Source: Skermanella sp. TT6
GTDB taxonomy: Bacteria > Pseudomonadota > Alphaproteobacteria > Azospirillales > Azospirillaceae
Length of the DNA: 64,000 bases
NCBI RefSeq assembly: GCF_016653635.2
Contig: NZ_CP067420.1
Span: 3,631,501 to 3,695,500, forward strand
Direction: 5' to 3'
The notes under the pieces were generated by a model. The model was not told where the DNA came from, ran no database searches, and was given only the letters and a program-made list of their open reading frames with translations. Made by a program: the position numbers and the translations under genes. Position 1 is the first letter of the stretch; each line of letters starts with the position of its first letter. Positions 16,825 to 24,804 of this stretch are shown one piece after another.

Positions 16825-17796
16825 TCAAGAACTCCTGCCATGGTGCTCCGGGGGAGCACTCTTCCCGATTGCTCGCCAGCGGATCAACACCTTGGGGATG
16901 AAAAGGTGCCCCGCCGGCTCCCAGCGGACCGGCCCTCGGCGGATATGGCGCAGGATCAGGTCGGCCGCCAGGTCGGGCCGCTCCTCGTGGGCCAGATGGC
17001 CCAGCCGCCCCAGCGTGTCGATCACCGCCGAGGGCAGGAGCCCGCGCACGCGCTCGGCCTGCTCCGGCGGAACCGCCGTGTCGCCGGAGGCAACGGCCAG
17101 GACCAGCCTCGGCTCCAGCCGCCGCAGGTCGCGGACCAGCGGATGCAGGTCCCAGTTCGCCATCATGCCCAGCGCCGCCGACACGTGCCCGGGGCAGCGG
17201 ATCAACCGGCCGTAGAACTCCATCCCGGCGCGGTCGGGGACGGAGCCGGTGTTGCGGATCAGCCGCTCGACCGCGCGCGCGTCGGCGGTCCAGGAGAAGA
17301 CCCGGGGCGCCAGGGGATTGAGCACCAGCAGCTTCGCCAGCGGCATGAACAGGTGGCCCGCAGCCCCCCGGAACGGCAGGAAGGCGCCGTTGAACGCGAC
17401 GATCACCTGCGGCCGGATCAGCTGGTCGAGCGCCATGCGGGCCAGGATGGCGGCCCCGGCGGAGTGTCCCGCCGCAACCTCGGCCGAGACCTGGAGCACG
17501 TCCAGCAGCCCCGCGACGGCCCGCGCCATGCCCGGCAGCGACAGCCGGTGGCCCGGCAGCGGGTCGGTGAAGCCGTGGCCCGGCAGGTCCGGGGCGACCA
17601 CGGTGAAGTCGCGGGCCAGCAGCGGCATCAGGCCGCGCCAGGAATGGGTGGCGGCGCCGGTGCCATGGAGCAGCAGGATCACCGGCCCCTGCCCCATCCG
17701 CTGCACGTGCCAGCGCAGGCCGGCGGCGGTGACGAAGCTGCTGGCGTCGCGGTTGGGCCAGCCGCGTCCTTCCCGTTCCCAGTCCGGCCGCCTCAT
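16825..17796 (-). CDS. bchO: BchO, alpha/beta hydrolase of the bchIDO operon
   Basis: BchO is a conserved member of the magnesium-chelatase operon whose biochemical role is unsettled. The 323-residue product has the family opening (about residues 1-35: RPDWEREGRGWPNR, then LRWHVQRMGQGP), the oxyanion segment LLLHGTGAATHSWRG and a nucleophile elbow AAGHSAGAAIL. The ATG at 17796 overlaps the bchD stop by 4 bp, fixing the start. A second hydrolase follows directly downstream. Confidence 0.9.
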   Translation of the reverse strand: MRRPDWEREGRGWPNRDASSFVTAAGLRWHVQRMGQGPVILLLHGTGAATHSWRGLMPLLARDFTVVAPDLPGHGFTDPLPGHRLSLPGMARAVAGLLDVLQVSAEVAAGHSAGAAILARMALDQLIRPQVIVAFNGAFLPFRGAAGHLFMPLAKLLVLNPLAPRVFSWTADARAVERLIRNTGSVPDRAGMEFYGRLIRCPGHVSAALGMMANWDLHPLVRDLRRLEPRLVLAVASGDTAVPPEQAERVRGLLPSAVIDTLGRLGHLAHEERPDLAADLILRHIRRGPVRWEPAGHLFIPKVLIRWRAIGKSAPPEHHGRSS

Positions 17797-19538
17797 GAAA
17801 CGGGCTGCGGCGCCGCCATCCGGACGGCTCGGGAGATCGCGGCGGCGTCGGCCCTGGGCAGCGGGAGGTAGGGAGCGCCCATCCCGTCGGCAAGGCGCCG
17901 CGCCGCCGGTTCCGGATGGGCGGAGGTATCGACCAGCAGCGCCCGCAGCCCGGCGGCGGCGACCCGGCGGGCGGCGGTCAGCGCGTCGCCCTCGGCGGCG
18001 GCGCGCCCCGTCGTGCCGTCGCGGCAGACATTGGCCCGCCCGTCGGTCAGCAGCACCAGCGCCGGCGTCCCGCCCCGGCGCTTCACGGCATCCGCCAGGG
18101 CGGAGGCGGCGTCGATCCCGGCCGCCAGCGGCGTCCCGCCTCCCCCGGGCAGGGCGGCGAGGCAGCGCTTCGCCCGGGCCAGCGAGCGGGTCGGCGGCAG
18201 CAGGAGCTCCGCTTCCCGGCCCCGGAACGCCACCAGCGCCACCTCGTCGCGGCGGACATAGCAGTCGGCCAGCAGCAACTCGACGGCGCCCTTGGCCTCC
18301 GCCAGCCGGTGGAAGGCCGACGACCCGGAGGCGTCCACCACGAAGATGGTCGTCGTCCGGCTCCGCCTTTTCAGCCGCGCGATCCGGAAATCCTCCGGCC
18401 TGACCTGGATGCGCGGGGCGGTCCCGGGAGCGGCACCAAGGGCGGTATCGGGGAGACCGGCGCGCAGGCGCTGCCAGGGCGCGGCGGCCCGCAGGGTCTC
18501 GATCACGCTGAGGCGGGCACCCGACCGGGCGGCCCCGCGGCGGACGCCGGCCGGGCGCCCGCCCGCGGCCTGGGCGACGGCCCCCGCCTTGCCGGCCGGC
18601 TGGGCACGGCGGCCCGCGTTCGCAAGAATTCCCAACCGTTTGAGGAGGTCTTCCGGCAGGGCGGCCCGCGCCGCCTCCAACACCACATCCTCCAGCGCCC
18701 CACCCTCCCCCGCCGAAATGGGGTCGGAGTCCTTCTCTCCTTCCCGAGGTTGCTCCGGCTCCTGTTCCGGCGGCGTCGGAAGGCACGTCGCGCGCGGCGC
18801 CAGGACCAGGCGCGCCGCCAGCGCGGCGTCCGCCCCCGCGACCTCGCTCCGGCCTGCCAGGGCGGCGGCGGCCCGCGCCGCGGCGAGCGCCTGCAGGGCC
18901 GCACGGATCGAGCCGATCCCCAGCGCCGCCGCCGTGCCGCACAGGGCCTCGACCACCGCGCCGGATGCCGCGATTTGGCCGATGCGTCGCCGCGCCTCGG
19001 CGACCTCGACGGCGGAACGGCATGACGCCCCCGCCTGGCCGACCGCGATGGCGCCGAGATCGATGTGGAAAGCGAGCCGTTCGGTCAGCACCGCCGCCGG
19101 CCGCTCGTCGGCGTCGCCCTCGTCGAGGGCGACCAGTCCGAAACGGGCATCGACACTGCGGGCGAAACCGTCGCGCTCCAGCCGGACCTCGCCCCGGTCG
19201 AGGACGGCGGCCAGCCGGGCCGCCATGGCCGGCGGCAGCCGCTCCGCCATCGCCAGCAGGACGACACCTCCGCCGGACCGCGCCAGGATGCCCTGCTCGA
19301 CCATGGGCCGCCCGGCCCGGAGGGTCGCCGCGAGGTCCAGCCCGCCCAGCAGCCGGTCGTCGGTGACATGGCAGGGCACGCGGAGGAACGGCGCGGCGTC
19401 CGGCAGCAGCCCGCGCAGCAGCTCCAGCCAGCGGTCGCGCACGGGACCGGGAGCGGCCCGGACCGAGACGCCGCCGAGCCCAGCCGGATCGACCGAGAAC
19501 AGCGCCGCGGCCTCGGCGGCATCCTCCCAGGAACTCAT
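17793..19538 (-). CDS. bchD: Magnesium chelatase subunit BchD
   Basis: BchD is the AAA-plus/integrin-I-domain subunit that couples BchI to BchH when Mg is inserted into protoporphyrin IX. The 581-residue product has a degenerate AAA-like N-terminal half, an acidic proline-rich linker (about residues 252-275, [18 protein letters not shown]) and a C-terminal von Willebrand A domain. The MIDAS residues are DASGSS (about 403), the Thr of [10 protein letters not shown] and the Asp of LLTDGRAN. The ATG at 19538 overlaps the bchI stop by 4 bp. Confidence 0.93.
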   Translation of the reverse strand: MSSWEDAAEAAALFSVDPAGLGGVSVRAAPGPVRDRWLELLRGLLPDAAPFLRVPCHVTDDRLLGGLDLAATLRAGRPMVEQGILARSGGGVVLLAMAERLPPAMAARLAAVLDRGEVRLERDGFARSVDARFGLVALDEGDADERPAAVLTERLAFHIDLGAIAVGQAGASCRSAVEVAEARRRIGQIAASGAVVEALCGTAAALGIGSIRAALQALAAARAAAALAGRSEVAGADAALAARLVLAPRATCLPTPPEQEPEQPREGEKDSDPISAGEGGALEDVVLEAARAALPEDLLKRLGILANAGRRAQPAGKAGAVAQAAGGRPAGVRRGAARSGARLSVIETLRAAAPWQRLRAGLPDTALGAAPGTAPRIQVRPEDFRIARLKRRSRTTTIFVVDASGSSAFHRLAEAKGAVELLLADCYVRRDEVALVAFRGREAELLLPPTRSLARAKRCLAALPGGGGTPLAAGIDAASALADAVKRRGGTPALVLLTDGRANVCRDGTTGRAAAEGDALTAARRVAAAGLRALLVDTSAHPEPAARRLADGMGAPYLPLPRADAAAISRAVRMAAPQPVS

Positions 19539-20635
19539 GCGCCGAACAGGTCGGCGACGGCGCGCTCGACCCGCGCGGTCGATCCCGCCTCGTCCAAGGG
19601 GTTCCGCCGCAGGCGATGGCGAAGCGCCGGCAGGGCCACCTGGCGGAGATGCCGGTCCGTCACCTCGCCGGCGCCGTCCAGCGCGGCCACGGCGCGGGCG
19701 GACCGGACCAAGGTCAGTTCGCCGCGCAGCCCATCGGCGCCCAGCGCCATGCACAGGCGGGCCGCCCGCTCGATCGCGGAGTCGGGTACCTGGACCAGCG
19801 GCAGCCGGATCCTGGCCGCCTCAAGGCTCCGGCGGAGGCGGGTTTCCTCCCGTTTCCACTTCGCCACGAATCCGGCGGGGTCGCGCTCGAAGGCGTCGCG
19901 CCGGCGCACCACCTCGATCCGCTCGGCGAGCTCGGCGGGCGTCCTCACCTCGACCGATAGGCCGAAGCGGTCGAGGAGCTGGGGCCGAAGCTCCCCCTCC
20001 TCCGGGTTGCCGCTGCCGACCAAGACGAAGCGGGCGGGATGGCGCACGCTCAGCCCCTCGCGCTCGACCACGTTCTCGCCCGACGCCGCCACGTCGAGCA
20101 GCAGGTCGACCAAGTGGTCCTCCAGCAGGTTGACCTCGTCGATGTACAGGAAGCCCCGGTGCGCCCGGGCCAGCAATCCCGGCTCGAAGCGCTTCTCGCC
20201 CCGGGTCAGCGCCCGCTCCAGGTCGAGCGCCCCGACCACCCGGTCCTCGGTGGCGCCCAGCGGCAGGTCGACCACGGGGACCGGCACCCGCCGGCTCTTC
20301 AGCGCGCCCTCGGCGCGGGCGGCCCGACACTCGTCGCACAGCGAGGCGGGATGCGCGGGATCGCAGTTGTAGGCGCAACCCGCCACCGCCCTCATCGGCG
20401 GCAGCAAGGCCGCCAGCGCGCGGACCGCCGTGGACTTGCCCGTGCCGCGGTCGCCGAACACCATCACGCCGCCCAGGCTGGGATCGACCGCGGCGGCGAG
20501 CAGGGCCAGCTTCATCTCCTCCTGGCCGACGATCGCGGGGAACGGGAACAGCGGGCGCGGGGATCGGCGTTCCGGCATCGCCCGCGGCACGGCCGGGGCT
20601 TCCGCGACGGGATGGACGAGCGCGACAGAGGCCAT
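19535..20635 (-). CDS. bchI: Magnesium chelatase ATPase subunit BchI
   Basis: BchI is the AAA-plus ATPase of magnesium chelatase. The 366-residue product has Walker [10 protein letters not shown] at about residues 61-69, Walker B in [19 protein letters not shown], and an arginine-finger region after [11 protein letters not shown] chose the ATG at 20635 with GGGAG nearby; a TTG two codons upstream would add only two residues. The gap to bchP is 52 bp and contains a tandem 13-nt duplication, so bchI probably shares the bchG-bchP transcript. Confidence 0.95.
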   Translation of the reverse strand: MASVALVHPVAEAPAVPRAMPERRSPRPLFPFPAIVGQEEMKLALLAAAVDPSLGGVMVFGDRGTGKSTAVRALAALLPPMRAVAGCAYNCDPAHPASLCDECRAARAEGALKSRRVPVPVVDLPLGATEDRVVGALDLERALTRGEKRFEPGLLARAHRGFLYIDEVNLLEDHLVDLLLDVAASGENVVEREGLSVRHPARFVLVGSGNPEEGELRPQLLDRFGLSVEVRTPAELAERIEVVRRRDAFERDPAGFVAKWKREETRLRRSLEAARIRLPLVQVPDSAIERAARLCMALGADGLRGELTLVRSARAVAALDGAGEVTDRHLRQVALPALRHRLRRNPLDEAGSTARVERAVADLFGA

Positions 20636-20687
20636 GGTCAACTCCCGGACTGAAAGCCGTGGTACTGAAAGCCGTGCAGGCTTTTCC

Positions 20688-21869
20688 TCAGGGTCGGACG
20701 ACGCCCAGCAGGTGCGCCAGGTCCTTGAAGAAGATCCTCACATGCGCGGCCGGCTTGGCGCGCACCAGTTCCTTGTTCATATAGGCGTCCCAGGTCAGCT
20801 TCTGGACGTCGGGATCGCGGCAGATGCCGACGAAACGCTCGCGCCGCTTGTCGCTGCTGTACCAGAAATGCTGCATCATCCCGAGGATCCAGAAGACCCG
20901 TCCATGGGCCTTCATGAAGCGCTTGCGCGCTCCCGCCAGCGCCCGGGCGTCGCCCGTCGACAGGAAGGCCTCGACCGCTTCGGCCGCGAAGCGCCCGCCC
21001 GCCATGGCGTAATAGATGCCCTCGCCCGAGGCCGGCGCCACGACCCCGGCGGCGTCGCCGGCCAGCACCACGTCGCGGCCGTTGTCCCAGCGCTTCAACG
21101 GTTTCATGGGGATCGGCGCTCCTTCCCGGCGGATCGTCTCGACCGCGTCCAGCCCCGTGGCGGCCCGCAGGTCGCCGACCGACCGGCGCAGCGCGAAGCC
21201 CTTGCGGGCGGAACCGGTGCCGATGCTGGTCGTGTCGCCGTGGGGGAAGATCCAGGCGTAGAAGTCGGGCGACAAGCGGCCCTGGTAGAAGACGTCACAC
21301 CGCGACCCGTCGAAGTCGGCCGCACCTTCCCGGGGCGACCTCACGATCTCGTGATAGGCGAAGACGCACCGCATGCGGTCCGACCCTGGAACCTCCTGCC
21401 GGGCCACGGCGGAGAGGGCGCCGTCCGCGCCGATCACCGCGCGGGTCCGGGCCATGCCCGCACCTTCGGCGGCCGCGTAATGGACCGTGGCGACGCCGCC
21501 GGGATCGCGCGTGACGGCGGTGAAGCTGCCGGTGCGCCGCTCGGCCCCCGCAAGGGCGGCCCGGTCCCGCAGGTACTCGTCGAACACCTCGCGGTCCACC
21601 ATGCCGACGAAGCCGCCGTCGATCGGCATGTCGACCCGCCGCTCCGACGGGGAGATCATGCGCGCCGACCGTGCCCGGGCGACCAGCAGGTAGTCGGGGA
21701 TCCTGAACTCCCGGATCAGCCGGGGCGGGATGGCGCCGCCGCACGGCTTGATCCGGCCCGCCTTGTCCAGCAGCAGGACCGAGCGGCCGAGCCGCGCCAG
21801 GTCCTCCGCCGCCGTCGCCCCGGCCGGCCCGCCGCCGACCACCACCGCATCGTAAATCTTACCCGTCAT
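20688..21869 (-). CDS. bchP: Geranylgeranyl diphosphate/bacteriochlorophyll reductase BchP
   Basis: BchP reduces the geranylgeranyl tail of bacteriochlorophyll to phytyl with NADPH and FAD. The 393-residue product has the N-terminal motif [21 protein letters not shown], then [12 protein letters not shown], and the family block [20 protein letters not shown] around residues 275-295. The ATG at 21869 overlaps the bchG stop by 4 bp. Confidence 0.94.
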   Translation of the reverse strand: MTGKIYDAVVVGGGPAGATAAEDLARLGRSVLLLDKAGRIKPCGGAIPPRLIREFRIPDYLLVARARSARMISPSERRVDMPIDGGFVGMVDREVFDEYLRDRAALAGAERRTGSFTAVTRDPGGVATVHYAAAEGAGMARTRAVIGADGALSAVARQEVPGSDRMRCVFAYHEIVRSPREGAADFDGSRCDVFYQGRLSPDFYAWIFPHGDTTSIGTGSARKGFALRRSVGDLRAATGLDAVETIRREGAPIPMKPLKRWDNGRDVVLAGDAAGVVAPASGEGIYYAMAGGRFAAEAVEAFLSTGDARALAGARKRFMKAHGRVFWILGMMQHFWYSSDKRRERFVGICRDPDVQKLTWDAYMNKELVRAKPAAHVRIFFKDLAHLLGVVRP

Positions 21870-22750
21870 GGGACCTCCGGAAAGGTCTGGCGCAGCGCGA
21901 AGGCGCCCACCAGCATGCCGATGACATAGAGGCTGGTCCCCGTGGCGTTGTACCAGGGAGCGCGCTCGCGCGGGCTTTCCAGCAGGCGGAACATCAGGAA
22001 GATCTGGACGCCCAGCAGCAGCGCCACGACGGCCGCATGGACCGGACGCTGCCACAGCGCCAGCATCGCGACCACCGCGACCTGCGGCACGACCATGACC
22101 GCGCAGGCCAGCCGCGCGGCCCGCTCGACGCCGAGGCTGGCCGGCAGCGAGGCGATGCCCATGCGCCGGTCGCCCTCGACCGACTTGAAATCGTTGAGCG
22201 TCATGATGCCGTGGGCGCCGACGCTGTAGAGCCCGGCCAGCGCCAGGATGCGCCAGTCCGGCCGGGCCGCCATCATGACCGCCGCCCCGGTGAACCAGGG
22301 CAGGCCCTCGTAGCAGGCCCCGACCGCCGCGTTGCCCCACCAGCCGTTCCGCTTCAGCCGGATCGGCGGCGCGCTGTAGGCCCAGGCCAGCGCCAGCCCG
22401 ACCACGGCGGCCCCCAGCCCCCACGGCCCCAGCGCGCTGGCGACCAGCAGGGACAGGGCGGTCCAGCCCAGCGCGATGTAGAAGCCCCAGCGCCCCGGCA
22501 GCCGGCCGGAGGGGATCGGCCGGTCCGGTTCGTTGATCGCGTCCACGTCGCGGTCGTACCAGTCGTTGACCGCCTGGCTGGTGGCGCAGATGATTGGACC
22601 GGCCAACACGATGCCGGCGATCACCAGCGGCCAGCGGTCACCCGCCGGAACCCCCGACGACACCACCCCGCAGCCATAGGCCCACATGGGGGCGAACCAC
22701 GTGATGGGCTTGAGCAGTTCCAGGACGGCGGAGGGGGTCGGGTGCGTCAT
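21866..22750 (-). CDS. bchG: Bacteriochlorophyll synthase BchG
   Basis: BchG attaches geranylgeranyl diphosphate to bacteriochlorophyllide a. The 294-residue product is a UbiA-type polyprenyltransferase with about eight membrane helices. The first Asp-rich motif is NDWYDRDVDAINEPDRPIP (about residues 62-80) and the second region is TLNDFKSVEGDRRMGI. It is the first gene of the bchG-bchP-bchI-bchD-bchO series, with an exact PpsR-type palindrome 30 bp upstream. Confidence 0.95.
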   Translation of the reverse strand: MTHPTPSAVLELLKPITWFAPMWAYGCGVVSSGVPAGDRWPLVIAGIVLAGPIICATSQAVNDWYDRDVDAINEPDRPIPSGRLPGRWGFYIALGWTALSLLVASALGPWGLGAAVVGLALAWAYSAPPIRLKRNGWWGNAAVGACYEGLPWFTGAAVMMAARPDWRILALAGLYSVGAHGIMTLNDFKSVEGDRRMGIASLPASLGVERAARLACAVMVVPQVAVVAMLALWQRPVHAAVVALLLGVQIFLMFRLLESPRERAPWYNATGTSLYVIGMLVGAFALRQTFPEVP

Positions 22751-22780
22751 GCCTGGAGTATGATAATTTACACTTTGTCA

Positions 22781-22798
22781 TGTCAATCAAAACTGACA
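22781..22798. promoter_or_regulatory. PpsR/CrtJ-type operator upstream of bchG
   Basis: TGT-N12-ACA is exact at 22781-22798. On the minus strand it overlaps a TTGACA that could be the -35 box of the bchG promoter. Because the genes from bchG to the 73-residue protein are all on one strand with short gaps or overlaps, this one site could control much of that series. Confidence 0.7.
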
Positions 22799-23276
22799 CG
22801 ACAATACCGCGCCAACCCGCTTCTGCCCCGCTACCCCGCTTGGCCACTTTCCGGAATGCGCTCCGGGAGCGCTTTTCCACCGGATCGCCGCGGCCCCCAC
22901 AGCCTGCCGCTCCACGGGCCGCACCGCGTTGGGCCACGACCCACCCCAAGGTTCGATGCAGGCCGGAGGTGATGCAAGCCGTCGTCCGTAGGTTGCGCCC
23001 ATGGCGCAACGCATCGCCAAGAATGGAACGGCAGAACGTCTGTAACGGGGCAACCCAGTCGGAAACCGCTCTGGCTCGACATTTAGCCCTCTACTCGCCC
23101 GCTGGTTCCAAAGGCAGCGGCAGCGAGCAAGCCGCTCCAGCGCCCTTTGTGTCATGCCGCCATTCCCCGAACGCATGCCTCGGCCACCTATTTCAGCTAT
23201 TTTTATACCTCTAAATCGCGTCAATGTCGTCTCGGCAAGGACACCATCCCATCGGCACCGTGCCCAGGAGACGATC
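22799..23276. other. Intergenic region with one dispersed repeat
   Basis: I see no convincing gene in this gap. Apart from the repeat at 22951-23013 it holds the promoter region of the secreted-protein gene that starts at 23277. Open frames here on both strands lack any family resemblance. Confidence 0.5.
22951..23013. repeat. Dispersed repeat (GTAGGTTGCGCCCATGGCGCAAC type), copy 1
   Basis: This 63-nt stretch aligns almost base for base with 47544-47606, including the near-palindromic end GTAGGTTGCGCCCATGGCGC. The bases before it (from about 22922) look like a mutated version of the left arm that is intact in the other copy. It lies between bchG and an unrelated secreted-protein gene. Confidence 0.75.
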
Positions 23277-23873
23277 ATGTTCCGCACCCTCTTTGCCGCC
23301 GCCCTGATCGCCACCGCTCCGTATGCCGCCCCGGCGTCGGCCGATACCGCTGCCTTCAGCTGCCCGGCCAAAGGCACCGTGATCATGACGACCGACGGTG
23401 ACCTGATCGAGCACCAGGGCCAGACATCCGCCTCCTACGCTACCATCTGCCGGTATCGCCTCAATCGCCGCCCGCAGAAGTCGCTGTTCGGTGGCCTGTG
23501 GACCGGCGACGCCAGCACCGCCAACATCGGTCGGATGCGCGACATAGTCGCCAACCTGTACCCGCTCGCGGTTGGATCGGTTGCGACCGGCACCGTCTAC
23601 GAGGACCAGGACGGCTACGTCTGGTTCCAGAGGTTCAAAGTCGTGCGCACCGAGACCGTCCGGATCGGCGACACGATCATGGAAGCCTTCGTGATCGAGC
23701 ACACCGAAACGTCAACGAGCGGCAACACCGAACTTCTGACGACCCATTGGCAGACCCATGACGGCCTCATCGTGAAGCAGACGAGTCAGCGCATTCGCGG
23801 CAACTACGTCGGCCCGACGGCGCAGGTGCAGTCCTGGGAAGCCGAATCGATCACCCTCCCCCCTTCCCCGTAA
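23277..23873 (+). CDS. Secreted protein of unknown function, 198 aa
   Basis: I do not recognise a family. The product begins with a cleavable signal peptide (about residues 1-22, LFAAALIATAPYAAPASA) and should be periplasmic. Its two internal cysteines (FSCPAKG and TICRYRL) could form a disulfide. The mature part is mostly beta-like with many Thr residues. I chose the ATG at 23277 because CAGGAG lies upstream and the signal peptide begins there. It stands alone between repeats and toxin remnants. Confidence 0.6.
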   Translation: MFRTLFAAALIATAPYAAPASADTAAFSCPAKGTVIMTTDGDLIEHQGQTSASYATICRYRLNRRPQKSLFGGLWTGDASTANIGRMRDIVANLYPLAVGSVATGTVYEDQDGYVWFQRFKVVRTETVRIGDTIMEAFVIEHTETSTSGNTELLTTHWQTHDGLIVKQTSQRIRGNYVGPTAQVQSWEAESITLPPSP

Positions 23874-23923
23874 TCTCCCGGCCGGCACCCAGACCCAGCC
23901 GCCCCGCTCCAGGAGCCACCGTC

Positions 23924-24064
23924 ATGCTGCCCCTCATCGCCGCCATGAATAAGAGGTTGGACTCACTTGATGCCGGGCGGGTGGCTCAAGGCGACACCTT
24001 GCGGCGTGAAATCGCGACATTCCTGGCCGCTCGCCGCGGTGCGAATCCCGGAATAGGACGTTGA
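23924..24064 (+). CDS. Short putative antitoxin upstream of a ParE-like fragment
   Basis: This 46-residue frame starts at an ATG behind AGGAGCC and ends TGAGTG, so its stop directly abuts the start of the ParE-like gene. The residues LDSLDAGRVAQGDTLRREI and FLAARR resemble the C-terminal part of small ParD/RHH-type antitoxins, but a DNA-binding N-terminus is missing. It may be a shortened antitoxin remnant. Assignment rests mainly on position. Confidence 0.4.
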   Translation: MLPLIAAMNKRLDSLDAGRVAQGDTLRREIATFLAARRGANPGIGR

Positions 24065-24361
24065 GTGACCTACCGGCTGTCGGAAGAGGCTGCCGCCGAT
24101 GTTCATGAGATCATCGGCTGGGTGGTCGATGAGCATGGTCAATACGCTACCCTTCGCTTGTTCGAAGCGCTTGACGAAAAATTCGAAGCAATCGGCGCAG
24201 GATGGATCGTCGGTCATACCCGACCGTCTTCTCCCGAGTGTAGCTCCAGGCGTCGCGCCGAAATCAACTGGAGCGGCCGAGGAATGGGCGCTCGAAATTG
24301 CGGAACGGTCCGGAGATGCAAGGATTTCTGGTTCGATGTGGATCGATGGAGGCTTGCATGA
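24065..24361 (+). pseudogene. Decayed ParE/RelE-type toxin
   Basis: The first 45 or so residues (YRLSEEAAADVHEIIGW, then YATLRLFEALDEKFEAIG) match the N-terminal helices of ParE/RelE plasmid-stabilisation toxins. After about residue 50 the sequence is cysteine- and arginine-rich and lacks the C-terminal strand motifs of the family, which suggests a frameshift or replaced 3' end. It starts with a GTG directly after the short antitoxin-like frame and runs into the TumA-like gene. Confidence 0.55.
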
Positions 24362-24702
24362 CCACCGTGACATTCTCGATCGCGTCCCGCGGAGATGTGA
24401 CGCGGCGGACCTTGGCGGCGTTCGGCGGCGAACGGCAAGGTGCCCATATCTCGTTCGAGTCCGTCGAACTCCTGTGGCGGACCTTGACCCGCAAGCGCTG
24501 GGAACTGCTGAAGTCGATGACCGGCGAGGGTGCCATGACGATCCGCGAGGCAGCCCGGCGCATCGGCCGCGATGGCAAGGCGGTGCATGGGGATGTGCAG
24601 GCGCTGCTCATCGCCGGTATTCTCGACCGTACCGCCGACGGCCGCGTCGTCTTCCCCTACGACGCCGTTCATGTCGATTTCACGCTGACCAAGGCGGCGT
24701 GA
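24358..24702 (+). CDS. TumA/HVO_A0114-type HTH protein (putative antitoxin)
   Basis: The 114-residue product resembles winged-helix proteins of the HVO_A0114/TumA group: SREDVTRR-like opening (ASRGDVTRRTLAAF), ISFESVELLWRTL, then a helix-turn-helix region SIREAARRIGRD-like (TIREAARRIGRDGKAVHGDV) and the end VFPYDAVHVDFTL. In other genomes it is paired with a TumE toxin immediately upstream. Here the upstream sequence is a broken ParE fragment instead, so this antitoxin is probably an orphan. I chose the ATG at 24358; an upstream extension to 24298 is not family-like. Confidence 0.7.
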   Translation: MTTVTFSIASRGDVTRRTLAAFGGERQGAHISFESVELLWRTLTRKRWELLKSMTGEGAMTIREAARRIGRDGKAVHGDVQALLIAGILDRTADGRVVFPYDAVHVDFTLTKAA

Positions 24703-24804
24703 CCGGGCGGCGGCGCGAAGGCTCTAGAGTGATCGCAAACGGGTGCGTCGGCCGAGGGGAGCGATGGAGATCCATGCGAACTCCCCCCAGCCTCCGCTGC
24801 CCCG

